Shown here: positions 48,915 through 57,657 of the stretch, piece by piece
How the letters are laid out: each line of letters opens with the position of its first letter
Numbering within the stretch: position 1 is the stretch's first letter
Assembly (NCBI GenBank): GCA_958296045.1
Contig: CATQHT010000003.1
Location: forward strand, 197,246 to 261,245
Reading direction: 5' to 3'
From: Rhodothermales bacterium
Lineage (GTDB): Bacteria; Bacteroidota; Rhodothermia; Rhodothermales; Bin80
Length of the DNA: 64,000 nt
Notes under the pieces: model-generated
Database searches by the model: none
Told to the model about the DNA's origin: nothing
Seen by the model: the letters and a program-made list of their open reading frames with translations, nothing else
Made by a program: the position numbers and the translations under genes

Positions 48915-49274
48915 ATGACTACCGACGGCAGCGCACCTCGCTGGGCTCAACGGCCAGCCGCGCAGCGGGAGGGAATCGAAGTGGGCCCTCTGGCAACGGT
49001 CTTGGTGCTCACCCTAGCTGTAGTGGGCTTTGCAGTAGTAGGCCTATCCTTCTGGATCCAGCGGGAAGCAGAGGCAGCCCACGAAAAAGCAGCGGCCGGT
49101 GCGCGCTACCCTGAACTTGAGCAGACTGAGGTGCATGCCCGGGCTAGGCTGAATCACTACCGCGTGATCGACGATGCAGCGGGAGTTTATCAGATTCCCA
49201 TTGAGCGTGCCATTGAGGTGCTCGCTCGTGACACCGTGCCTCCAGAGGAGTTGACGACAGAGGTGCGCTTCTAG
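48915..49274 (+). CDS. Small single-span membrane protein in the ACIII cluster
   Basis: The 119-residue product has a single transmembrane helix (LATVLVLTLAVVGFAVVGLS) and a C-terminal soluble part (YRVIDDAAGVYQIPIERAIE) seen in small proteins placed after actF in ACIII-oxidase clusters. It may be the small ACIII subunit ActG or an assembly factor. It begins 2 nt after actF and stops directly before the SCO gene. Confidence 0.75.
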   Translation: MTTDGSAPRWAQRPAAQREGIEVGPLATVLVLTLAVVGFAVVGLSFWIQREAEAAHEKAAAGARYPELEQTEVHARARLNHYRVIDDAAGVYQIPIERAIEVLARDTVPPEELTTEVRF

Positions 49275-49292
49275 GTGGTCACCTACAAAACC

Positions 49293-50090
49293 ATGCAGCG
49301 CTTGATTCTGTGTTTGCCATTCTGTTGGGCAACCACACAGGGCTACACCCAAAATACAGCCCACCTGGAGCGTGCCATAGAGGGTGTCGGGCTGGAGCCC
49401 AAGCTCGGTGCGCAGGTGCCAGCCGGGATCGAGCTGGTAGGGAGTACCGGTAGGACTGTTGTACTGGATTCGCTGTTGGAGCGCCCCACCCTACTCACCT
49501 TTGTGTACCATAGCTGCCCGATGTTATGCAGCGTGGTGCTCGATGGCCTGACGCGCGCACTGGAATCCGTACCCTGGACGCCGGGGCATGAATACAACCT
49601 CGTGACTGTCTCTATCGATCCCGAGGACACGCCAGCACTGGCTGCTACGCAGCGCGAGCGTTACCTTCGCCGCGTGGACCGCGAGGATGCGAACTGGCTA
49701 TTCTTGACGGGTGAAGAGGCGGTGGTGCGTGACCTTGCCCGATCGGTAGGATTCCACTACGCGTGGGTAGAAGATCAGCAGGAGTATGCGCATCCCGCGG
49801 CGCTTATCTTCCTTTCTCCAGGCGGCACTGTCACACGTTACCTGCCCGATGTGGCACCACGCGGGCGCGATGTGCGCGCCTCGCTTGTGGAGGCCTCTGA
49901 AGGCACTATCGGATCGCTGCTAGATCGCGTGTTTCTGTTCTGCTTCCAGTACGACCCAACGTCCAACTCGTATGTGTTAGCAGCGACGAGAGCCATGCGC
50001 GTCGGAGGCCTGTTTGCGGCCGTGATGCTGATAGGGTTTCTTACTTTCTTGTGGCGGCGGGAGTTTGTCCGACAAGAGCCGACTGCATGA
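49293..50090 (+). CDS. SCO1/SenC-family copper chaperone
   Basis: SCO proteins deliver copper to the CuA site of subunit II. The protein has a signal peptide (MQRLILCLPFCWATTQGYTQ), a thioredoxin-like core with the copper motif CPMLC (Cys75, Cys79) and the distal His in YAHPAALIFLSPGG. A C-terminal membrane helix (GGLFAAVMLIGFLTFLW) is also present. A GTG at 49275, directly after the previous stop, would add six residues; the ATG is preferred for the signal peptide. The stop overlaps the start of the subunit II gene. Confidence 0.9.
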   Translation: MQRLILCLPFCWATTQGYTQNTAHLERAIEGVGLEPKLGAQVPAGIELVGSTGRTVVLDSLLERPTLLTFVYHSCPMLCSVVLDGLTRALESVPWTPGHEYNLVTVSIDPEDTPALAATQRERYLRRVDREDANWLFLTGEEAVVRDLARSVGFHYAWVEDQQEYAHPAALIFLSPGGTVTRYLPDVAPRGRDVRASLVEASEGTIGSLLDRVFLFCFQYDPTSNSYVLAATRAMRVGGLFAAVMLIGFLTFLWRREFVRQEPTA

Positions 50091-51022
50091 TGGAAGACAA
50101 GCAGGCTCTCTGGCTTCCTGAAGCGGCCTCGACCTATGCGGGGAGTGTAGATTCGCTCTTCTATTTCATCCTCGTTACCAGCGTCATCCTGTTTGTTGGC
50201 GTGGTGACGACCATGGTAGTCTTTGCGTGGCGGTTTCGACGCCGCAGCGCCGCTGACCGACCCGTGCCTGTTAAGGAGAACAAGGTGATTGAAGCCTCCT
50301 GGATCCTGGTGCCATTTATTCTCGTTACCATCGTCTTCATTTGGGGCTTCCGGGTGTTCATCACGATGAGCGTTGCGCCGCCCAATGCCATGGAAATCAC
50401 CGTGCGCGCCCAGAAGTGGAGCTGGCTTTTTGAGTATCCAGAAGGGGTCCGCTCCAATGCGCTGCATGTACCCGTCGGCCGTCCTGTAAAGCTCAAGATG
50501 AGCAGCGCCGATGTGCTGCACAGCCTGTATATCCCAGCGTTCCGCACCAAGCAGGATGTTATTCCAGGCCGCTACACGTACGCTTGGTTTGAGGCTACAC
50601 GCCAGGATACTTTTCCGCTGATGTGCACGGAATACTGTGGCCAGCAGCATTCGACTATGCTGTCTTCGGTTGTAGTTCATTCACAGGATGGCTTCGAAGC
50701 CTGGCTGCAGGAGAGTCAGTTGGGTACCGATGCGTCGCCAGCCGAACGCGGGGAGGCTCTTTACACCCAACTCGGGTGTTTAGCCTGCCATTCGCTTGAC
50801 GGTACGCCGGGCATCGGCCCGTCGTTTGAGGGGCTTGCCGCCACGGAGCGGGCGTTTACGGACGGCACCCGTGCGGTGGCGGACGACAATTACCTTCGCG
50901 AAGCGATCGTCGCGCCTGCGGTAAGGATTGTGGAGGGATACGACGCGCTGATGCCAGCCACGTATGCAACGCTAGAGCCTGAGGAAGTCGACGCACTTGT
51001 GGCCTTCATCCAGGAGCACTGA
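50087..51022 (+). CDS. ctaC: Cytochrome c oxidase subunit II, caa3-type
   Basis: Subunit II accepts electrons at CuA. The 311 residues contain two membrane helices (about 22-46 and 70-94), the CuA ligands His145, Cys180, Cys184, His188 and Met191 (CTEYCGQQHSTM), and a C-terminal cytochrome c domain with CLACH at 231-235. The fused haem c defines a caa3 enzyme. The ATG at 50087 overlaps the SCO stop by four bases. Confidence 0.95.
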   Translation: MMEDKQALWLPEAASTYAGSVDSLFYFILVTSVILFVGVVTTMVVFAWRFRRRSAADRPVPVKENKVIEASWILVPFILVTIVFIWGFRVFITMSVAPPNAMEITVRAQKWSWLFEYPEGVRSNALHVPVGRPVKLKMSSADVLHSLYIPAFRTKQDVIPGRYTYAWFEATRQDTFPLMCTEYCGQQHSTMLSSVVVHSQDGFEAWLQESQLGTDASPAERGEALYTQLGCLACHSLDGTPGIGPSFEGLAATERAFTDGTRAVADDNYLREAIVAPAVRIVEGYDALMPATYATLEPEEVDALVAFIQEH

Positions 51023-51025
51023 TAC

Positions 51026-52678
51026 ATGAGCGCCCCAGGGCAAAACTATCTCACCGCCAGCAAGGGGATCCGGTCGTGGCTGCTCACGACTGACCATAAG
51101 CGTATCGGCATCCTGTATGCGGTTTCCGTGGCCCTCTTTTTTCTCTTGGGCGGCATCTTCGCTGTGCTGGTGCGCACGGAGCTGGCGGCGCCAGGAGAGA
51201 CCATCATGGGCCAGGATTCCTACAACCAGGCCTTTACGCTGCACGGAGTGGTGATGGTGTTTCTGGTCATCATTCCGGCCATCCCAGGTATCCTAGGCAA
51301 CTTCGTTTTGCCGATCCAGATCGGCGCTAAGGATGTGGCATTTCCCAGGCTGAATCTTTTCAGCTGGTACATCTTTATGCTGGGTGCGTTACTGGCGCTC
51401 AGCGGCTGGCTGATCATCGGAAAGGTGGACACTGGATGGACCTTTTACACGCCTTACTCTTCCGAGGGCACCAACAGTGTGCTCTGGCTTACGACGGCGG
51501 TGTTTGTCGCTGGCTTCGCTTCCATCTTTACAGGCCTAAATTTCATCGTTACCGTCCACAAGATGCGGGCACCTGGTATGACGTGGAACCGGCTGCCGTT
51601 GTTCGTGTGGGCCATTTACGCCACGGGCATCGTACAGGTGCTGGCGACGCCTGTGATCGGCATCACGATGGTATTACTGTTTCTGGAGCGCCTGCTGCAG
51701 ATCGGCATCTTCGATCCTGCGCTGGGAGGGGATCCGGTGTTGTTTCAGCACTTTTTCTGGTTCTACAGCCATCCGGCTGTATACATCATGATTCTCCCGG
51801 CCATGGGCATCATCAGTGACCTGATGGGGACCTTCTCGCGTCAGCAGGTTTCGGGATACACGTTTATTGCGCTCTCGTCTGTGGCGATCGCCTTTCTGGG
51901 GTTTTTGGTCTGGGGTCACCACATGTTCGTGGCGGGCCAGTCGGCCATAAGCTCGATAATTTTCTCGATGCTCACGTTCCTTATCGGCATACCTACGGGC
52001 ATCAAGGTATTCAACTGGGTAGCGACGATGTACAAGGGATCGGTGTCGCTCAAGACGCCGATGATCTACGCGCTGATGTTCCTATTCCTCTTCACTATCG
52101 GTGGATTGACGGGCATCATGATCGGTGTGTTAGCTGTGGATGTCCACCTGCACGACACGTACTTCATCGTCGCGCATTTTCACTACGTCATGATGGGAGG
52201 CGCCCTTATCGGCCTGATCGGGGGACTGCATTACTGGTGGCCGAAAATCACCGGGCGTTTGTACAATGAGACAGCTGGGCGGATCGCTGCGGTTCTGGTG
52301 TTCGTAGGTTTCAATCTCACGTTCTTTACCCAGTTCATTATGGGCAGTCGCGGCATGCCGCGGCGCTACCACGACTACGCGGGCCTCTTGGAGCAGTACC
52401 CGGAGTTTGCTGCCTACAACATGGTCTCAACGGTGGGATCCTACATTCTGGCCATCGGACTGCTGATGATTCTGGTATATGCGGTGCATTCTTTGCTACG
52501 TGGTAAGCGTGCTACAGCCAATCCGTGGGGTGCGGTGACGTTGGAGTGGACCCATACCGGTGTGGTGCCGGATGCCCACAATTTCCACCATGTACCCCTG
52601 GTCACGCGCGGACCATACGACTTTCACTTAGCGGACGATGTGTTTGGCAGCGCTGCCGACGATGGAGACAAACCGTAG
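51026..52678 (+). CDS. ctaD: Cytochrome c oxidase subunit I
   Basis: This is the catalytic haem-copper subunit, 550 residues with twelve predicted helices. Haem and CuB ligands are seen in [39 protein letters not shown] and [16 protein letters not shown]. The helix VI motif is YSHPAVY and not HPEVY: the glutamate of A1 enzymes is missing and the YS pair marks the A2 subtype, as in Rhodothermus caa3. It starts 3 nt after ctaC. Confidence 0.97.
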   Translation: MSAPGQNYLTASKGIRSWLLTTDHKRIGILYAVSVALFFLLGGIFAVLVRTELAAPGETIMGQDSYNQAFTLHGVVMVFLVIIPAIPGILGNFVLPIQIGAKDVAFPRLNLFSWYIFMLGALLALSGWLIIGKVDTGWTFYTPYSSEGTNSVLWLTTAVFVAGFASIFTGLNFIVTVHKMRAPGMTWNRLPLFVWAIYATGIVQVLATPVIGITMVLLFLERLLQIGIFDPALGGDPVLFQHFFWFYSHPAVYIMILPAMGIISDLMGTFSRQQVSGYTFIALSSVAIAFLGFLVWGHHMFVAGQSAISSIIFSMLTFLIGIPTGIKVFNWVATMYKGSVSLKTPMIYALMFLFLFTIGGLTGIMIGVLAVDVHLHDTYFIVAHFHYVMMGGALIGLIGGLHYWWPKITGRLYNETAGRIAAVLVFVGFNLTFFTQFIMGSRGMPRRYHDYAGLLEQYPEFAAYNMVSTVGSYILAIGLLMILVYAVHSLLRGKRATANPWGAVTLEWTHTGVVPDAHNFHHVPLVTRGPYDFHLADDVFGSAADDGDKP

Positions 52679-52687
52679 GGACGGTCG

Positions 52688-53335
52688 ATGGCGGAATCCT
52701 CTGGAACGTTAAAGCACTACTTCGTCTCTTCGGCGCAGCAGTTTGATGCCGCGAAGATGGGCATGTGGCTGTTCCTCGTCACCGAGGTGCTGCTCTTTAG
52801 CGGCATGTTCGTGGCTTATGCCGTGTATCGAACATGGTACCCAGAGGTATTTGCTTTGTCGAGCGAGCTTCTTGACTGGCGTCTGGGTGCGCTGAACACG
52901 CTTGTACTGTTGGCCTCCAGCTTTACGGTCGCCTTGGCCATCCACTTCATCCAGAAGGGTGACCGCGAGCGGGTGGTGGTGATGTTGCTTCTGACGCTGC
53001 TGTGCGCCGCCGTATTCATGATTGTCAAGTATTTCGAGTATACGGGCAAGTGGTCGCATGGCGTGTTTCCGGGTGCAGGTTTTGCGCCGCATGGCGACTA
53101 CGCTCAGTACAATGTCGCGTATGCTCCGCAGTTTTTCAGCATCTACTTCGTGATGACCGGCATTCACGGCGTGCATGTGCTGGTAGGGATGGGCGTCTTT
53201 GTGTGGCTCGTGACGCGCATGGTGCGCGGCCACTTTTCTCCCGCGTACTACACACCCATTGAGCTGTCTGGACTCTACTGGCACTTGGTGGACATCATCT
53301 GGATTTTCCTGTTTCCCCTGCTCTACCTGATATAG
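52688..53335 (+). CDS. ctaE: Cytochrome c oxidase subunit III
   Basis: Subunit III stabilises the oxidase core and its oxygen pathway. The 215-residue protein has five membrane segments; MGMWLFLVTEVLLFSGMFVA and the C-terminal GLYWHLVDIIWIFLFPLLYL are family signatures. It lies 9 nt after subunit I. Confidence 0.95.
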   Translation: MAESSGTLKHYFVSSAQQFDAAKMGMWLFLVTEVLLFSGMFVAYAVYRTWYPEVFALSSELLDWRLGALNTLVLLASSFTVALAIHFIQKGDRERVVVMLLLTLLCAAVFMIVKYFEYTGKWSHGVFPGAGFAPHGDYAQYNVAYAPQFFSIYFVMTGIHGVHVLVGMGVFVWLVTRMVRGHFSPAYYTPIELSGLYWHLVDIIWIFLFPLLYLI

Positions 53336-53341
53336 CTGTGC

Positions 53342-54073
53342 ATGTCACAGGACAGCCACCATATCGTCCCGATCCGGACGCTTGCCGCGGTTTTTGGGGT
53401 GCTGGTCGCGCTGACGATCGTCACGGTCGTCACGGCCCAGTTTGATCTGGGCTCGATGAACATTCCGTTAGCGCTGGCTATTGCGGGCGGAAAGGCCGTA
53501 GTGGTGGCAGCGATCTTTATGGCCTTGAGGTATGATAATCCGGTCAACATGATTGTCATCACTTTGGGTATCGTGGTTGCCGTGATCTTTCTGACTATCA
53601 CGCTATCGGACACGGCATTTCGGGGTGCGCTTGACATCCAGGAGCGCGGATACGTTCCCTTTGAGGTGGCAGCACATGATTACGAAGCCGATGACCATGG
53701 CGATGCGGCCTCGCAAGAGGTGGAGGCGCACGGCGCCGCTCAGGAAGGCTCAGACCCAGATGCCACCGATGATGCGGTAACACCGGAGGACACCGCCGCT
53801 GTGGCGCGTTCCGCCGAGGAATTGTTTGTGCAATACTGCCAGACCTGCCACTCCTTGGATGGCACGGCATTGGCTGGCCCCACTTTGGAGGGCATTGGCC
53901 AGGCTCGAAGCTTCGCAGAGATTGAGGCTTCCATTCTGGAACCGGATGCGATTGTAGTTGAGGGGTTTCCCCCTCAGGTCATGCAGCTCACACTCAACGC
54001 GCTGGGATTCTACGCCGAAGTCTCTGATGCTGAGATAGCGGCACTGGCAGAATTCTTGCACGCGCAGCAATAG
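53342..54073 (+). CDS. Subunit IV-type oxidase protein fused to a cytochrome c domain
   Basis: The 243 residues begin with a COX4-type membrane part of three helices (RTLAAVFGVLVALTIVTVVT, IPLALAIAGGKAVVVAAIFM, MIVITLGIVVAVIFLTITLS). An acidic linker (about 105-155) and a C-terminal cytochrome c domain with CQTCH at 166-170 follow. Prokaryotic subunit IV is usually only the membrane part of about 100 residues. The extra haem c beside the one in subunit II would give this oxidase two covalent haems c. It starts 6 nt after subunit III and ends the respiratory cluster. Confidence 0.85.
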   Translation: MSQDSHHIVPIRTLAAVFGVLVALTIVTVVTAQFDLGSMNIPLALAIAGGKAVVVAAIFMALRYDNPVNMIVITLGIVVAVIFLTITLSDTAFRGALDIQERGYVPFEVAAHDYEADDHGDAASQEVEAHGAAQEGSDPDATDDAVTPEDTAAVARSAEELFVQYCQTCHSLDGTALAGPTLEGIGQARSFAEIEASILEPDAIVVEGFPPQVMQLTLNALGFYAEVSDAEIAALAEFLHAQQ

Positions 54074-54574
54074 GCCTTCTCGCATCACCCCCAGAAGTCG
54101 GAGATAAAGGCCGTGCATCACAGCACCCATTGCCGTTCCCACAGTTGCATAGGGGTGCCCCGTTACCAGGTAGTCATGCAGAGATCGGCATGATGCGGCG
54201 TACACTGTGCACCGCAGACGCCTGCGGGATATGTCTTCTTTAGACAGATCTCCTCCGGCTTGGAGGCTGCAAAGTAGTCAGTCAGTGCTTTATGCAGCCG
54301 GTATCGGTGTCTATATGCGCCCGCAACCGTGCAACACGGCCCAGCACTCTATGCGAGTAGGCTGATCTGTATCCGACCGAGCAGCGGTGTCTAAGGACGG
54401 CAGATGCGCTTTAGTCGGCACACTAGCTGGCAAACACAATTCCGTGTACGCAGACGCGGACTTCAAGCTCCTATCTGTGGTGCGGGTTCGACCCGCCAAG
54501 TCGCAACAAGACGCTGCATGATTCATATCAAGAAGTCCATCAGTCAATCCTATAACGAACACTGGGGGTCTATT
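54074..54574. other. Intergenic stretch after the oxidase cluster
   Basis: No supported gene. A short hairpin-forming sequence (GCGGGTTCGACCCGC) lies at about 54480-54494; it looks like a tRNA T-arm but no acceptor, D or anticodon arms fit around it. The stretch probably holds the end of the oxidase transcript and the promoter for the binding-protein genes. Confidence 0.5.
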
Positions 54575-55720
54575 ATGAACGCTCGTTACTTAGCAGGGTT
54601 GCTATGCGCCTCCCTTATGTTGTTTTCCGCGTGTGACGCTTCCAAGGAGCCTAACCAGCTGCAGATCGGTGTTATGCTGCCACTCACGGGCACGCTCACT
54701 GATGGAGGCACGCAAATCCTGCAGGGGATACAGCTGGCTTTGGATGAGGTAAACAGCTCTGGGCGCCTCGAGGGCACTGAACTCGCGTTGATCACAAGAG
54801 ACAGCAAGAGCACCACAGACGGCGCCGACGACGCCTTTGAATGGCTTGTTCACAGCAACAACGTCACGGTTGTGTTGGGGCCGCTCTCGTCTGGCTCCAC
54901 CGGCAGCATCCTTGCTGAAGCTGACCGCGCAGGCGTAGTGGTGATTGGCCCAACATCTGCGGCCTCCGGGCTTAGCGAACGGAGCAAATGGCTGTTTCGC
55001 ACTTCGCTCACCGTAGATCGACTGGTACCTCCCGGCATGGCGGTGGCGAAGGATCACGTGAATTTTGAGCGGATCGCCACTCTCGTCAACAGCGGTGACA
55101 CGTTTTCCATCAGCAGCAATGCTAAGGTAACAGAGGTTCTTGGCACCTATTCTGATGTCACCATCGTTGCCGCGGAGGAGTATTCCCGCCCACCTGGGCA
55201 GGCGATCGGCGACCTGACGGTTCAGCTGACTACCATCAAGAACACGAATCCAGATGCGATCGTTGTGTCGGGACTGCCTGAAGATCAGTATGGCGTCTTT
55301 ACGCAGGGGCATGCCTTGGGCATCACGGGCTCTCCCTACATTGCTCCGCTGATGGCTATCAGCGATGTCCACAAGGTCAATGAGGCGGTACCGGGGGCGG
55401 CCGAGGGTGTGATTGCGTTTCACATTTGGCTGAACGGCTCGAACAACGCCCTGAGTCGAGCTTTTGAGGCCGGCTATACTGCCCGACACGGAGCGGCTCC
55501 GACGGACTGGGCGGCGCGTGGCTACGCTGCGATGCACATCTTGTTTGAAGCGCTGGTTGATGCAAGCAGCTTTGAGTCGGAAGATATCCAGATCGCGCTT
55601 GCCGCCCTTAAAAACCTGAACACGATTTACGGCTCATTCTCATTTGACGATCATGGCGACGCGATCTATGATCCGATCGTTGCTCAGGTGCGGAACAACG
55701 TATTCGTGATTATTGAGTAG
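54575..55720 (+). CDS. LIV-type periplasmic ligand-binding lipoprotein (copy 1)
   Basis: This is a solute-binding protein of the branched-chain amino acid (Peripla_BP_6) class. The ATG at 54575 gives a lipoprotein signal (MNARYLAGLLCASLMLFSAC, lipid Cys at 20) and 381 residues. IGVMLPLTGTLTDGGTQILQ opens the first lobe; VVLGPLSSGSTGSILAEADR and VIGPTSAASGLS line the ligand cleft. No permease or ATPase genes are adjacent, so it either partners with a distant transporter or is a sensor. The next gene is a full-length paralogue. Confidence 0.85.
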   Translation: MNARYLAGLLCASLMLFSACDASKEPNQLQIGVMLPLTGTLTDGGTQILQGIQLALDEVNSSGRLEGTELALITRDSKSTTDGADDAFEWLVHSNNVTVVLGPLSSGSTGSILAEADRAGVVVIGPTSAASGLSERSKWLFRTSLTVDRLVPPGMAVAKDHVNFERIATLVNSGDTFSISSNAKVTEVLGTYSDVTIVAAEEYSRPPGQAIGDLTVQLTTIKNTNPDAIVVSGLPEDQYGVFTQGHALGITGSPYIAPLMAISDVHKVNEAVPGAAEGVIAFHIWLNGSNNALSRAFEAGYTARHGAAPTDWAARGYAAMHILFEALVDASSFESEDIQIALAALKNLNTIYGSFSFDDHGDAIYDPIVAQVRNNVFVIIE

Positions 55721-55834
55721 TATATCTTAGCGTCGCTCGGACAGACACCGTCTGCCATTCGCCTGATTCGCACGGCCCAGCTGACATTCCTCATTCGCAG
55801 GCAGTATGTCTGCCTGCCTTGCCCAATAGGACTC

Positions 55835-56980
55835 GTGATTCGAAACAGCTTACTCATTCTTGGTGCTTCCATCCTATTCGCGTCTTGTGACGCTGTAGAG
55901 GAGGACCAGACAGTGAAGGTCGGCGTACTGCTGTCGCTGTCAGGTACCCTTGCGGAGCCCGGCGCAGAGATGATGAGGGGAATAGAGCTTGCGATCGATG
56001 AAGCAAACAACTCTGAGTTGCTTGGCGACTACACCATTGAAGTGGTTACGCGCGACGATGCAAGCAACCCATCGCAAACGGCTAGCCAGATGTCCGCGAT
56101 GATCGCTGAGGGCGGCCTGTCTGCCGTGCTGGGTCCGCACTCATCATCATCTACCCGGGAGGTTACTGGAATTCTGACCCGAGAGCAGATGCCAGTAATT
56201 AGCCCTACCTCCGCTGCCGAAGGGTTGGGAGCGGCCAGCGACTATCTGTTCCGGTCGTCGCTTACCGTATCGCGCCTGGTCCCCAGTGGCATCAGAATCA
56301 CTCTTGCGCGACTCCGCTACACGCGTGTTGGCACGATCGTCAACACGGCCGACGCATTTTCGGTCAGCAACGATGCCCTTGTGGATCGCGTTATTGCAGG
56401 ATCCCCTCAAGTCAGCGTAGTCGGGTCCATAGAGTACAGTCGGGAACAGACCGTCGATGCGGTGCCGGATTTGGCTACGGACCTAGCCGACCTCAAGGCA
56501 GCCGACCCGGAGGTCGTGTTCGTTTCTGGACTCCCAACGGATCGCGTCGGCGTTTTGCTTCAGATGTATGCAGCAGGCTTAACGGATGTCACACCTATTG
56601 TTACGCTGCTGTCCATCTCCGATGTGAACCAGATCGTTGAGCGAGAGCCTTCAGCCGCCGAAGGTGCCTTAACGATTCACGTATGGACGCCGGCTGTCAA
56701 CAACGCACCGACTCGCGCCTTCTTGGCAGGCTACCGCGCAGCGCACGGCAAGGTGCCGGGCGACTATACAGCTCGAGGGTATGCGGCGGCATTTGTGTTA
56801 GCGGATGCTCTTTCGAGGGCCCAGGATTTTGAGCCGGCATCGGTGCGTTCCGCATTGGCTGCCACGCGTGGCCTAGACACCATCTATGGCCCTTTCTCTT
56901 TTGACACGGATGGCGACGCGATATATGAGGCCACCGTTGCCCGAGTACAGCGTGGCGAATTCGTCCCGGTAAACCAATAG
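55835..56980 (+). CDS. LIV-type periplasmic ligand-binding lipoprotein (copy 2)
   Basis: It is the same length (381) and architecture as the preceding gene, and clearly its tandem duplicate. It starts with GTG and has a lipobox at LFASC (MIRNSLLILGASILFASC). The cleft segments are VGVLLSLSGTLAEPGAEMMR and AVLGPHSSSSTREVTG; the ends YGPFSFDTDGDAIYEATVAR and YGSFSFDDHGDAIYDPIVAQ match between copies. Differences in the cleft suggest a different ligand. Again no transporter genes adjoin. Confidence 0.85.
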   Translation: MIRNSLLILGASILFASCDAVEEDQTVKVGVLLSLSGTLAEPGAEMMRGIELAIDEANNSELLGDYTIEVVTRDDASNPSQTASQMSAMIAEGGLSAVLGPHSSSSTREVTGILTREQMPVISPTSAAEGLGAASDYLFRSSLTVSRLVPSGIRITLARLRYTRVGTIVNTADAFSVSNDALVDRVIAGSPQVSVVGSIEYSREQTVDAVPDLATDLADLKAADPEVVFVSGLPTDRVGVLLQMYAAGLTDVTPIVTLLSISDVNQIVEREPSAAEGALTIHVWTPAVNNAPTRAFLAGYRAAHGKVPGDYTARGYAAAFVLADALSRAQDFEPASVRSALAATRGLDTIYGPFSFDTDGDAIYEATVARVQRGEFVPVNQ

Positions 56981-57032
56981 CAGCTGTCCACAGGGGTGAA
57001 TCCGGGCTCAACAGTGTGGATAGCCCTGCCCC

Positions 57033-57063
57033 TTTACCCATATCGCGACCTAGTCTGACGACT
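57033..57063 (+). repeat. 31-bp inverted repeat, left copy
   Basis: An exact inverted partner lies at 60259-60289 (begins TTTACCCATATCGCGACC). Both copies are preceded by CTGCCC with a one-base length difference. In each case a piece of the same IS256-type transposase gene follows immediately inward, so this looks like a shared element end. Confidence 0.85.
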
Positions 57064-57647
57064 TCGATGGCGCCAAAGGGCCCCCCGCCGCTATCAAGGA
57101 GGTCTTCGGCGGCTTCGTGCAGGTGCAGCGCTGCTGTTGGCACAAGCGGGAAAACGTCGTGGCCCACATGAGCAAAGAAGATAAGCTCGTATATCGGGCG
57201 CGCCTGCAGAAAGCCTATCAAATGCCAGACTACAGAGACGCTAAGGCGGAGCTCCTATCGATCAAGGACGACCTGGAAGCCTCCAACCAACTCAAGGCCA
57301 TGAAGAGTCTGGAGGAAGGCATGGAGGACACGCTCACGATCCAAAGGCTCGCAATAGCCAAAGAGCTCGGCCAAAGCCTGCGCACCTCCAACTGTATTGA
57401 GAATCTCAATAGTACCCTCGGCAGATTGACGCGCAATGTTTGCAGTTGGAACAACTCGCCACAGGTCCACCGCTGGATGGCGCTGACGCTCACGTATGCA
57501 GAACCCACACTGAAAACCATCCCCAATCACCAACACCTGCTCAAGCTCCGAAAGGCGCTTATGAAGGTCAGGGCCCGACTGCCAAACCCCAAAATCCCCT
57601 TCTCCCCCCAGCGGGTGCCTTGGACCTATCTTCAGGCCCAGCAATAG
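57056..57647 (+). pseudogene. IS256-family transposase, C-terminal fragment
   Basis: The sense frame starts at the 31-bp repeat (SDDFDGAKGPPAAIKEVFGG), then VQRCCWHKRENVVAH, DTLTIQRLAIAKELGQSLRT and NCIENLNSTLGRLTR, ending RVPWTYLQAQQ. These match the C-terminal half of a mutator-type (IS256) transposase, including the glutamate segment, but the N-terminal catalytic part is deleted. The fragment cannot transpose by itself. Confidence 0.85.
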
Positions 57648-57657
57648 TACTCAGGTC
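57611..57657 (+). repeat. 47-bp IS256 end, left copy
   Basis: Codons for the last residues of the transposase plus the following 15 or so bases. An inverted copy at 60210-60256 differs at three positions. The two copies bracket the DruA-IS4 transposase. Confidence 0.85.

Noticed and set aside
54480-54494. GGGTTCGACCC resembling a tRNA T-arm
   Set aside because: No acceptor stem, D-arm or anticodon arm can be placed around it and there is no CCA end.
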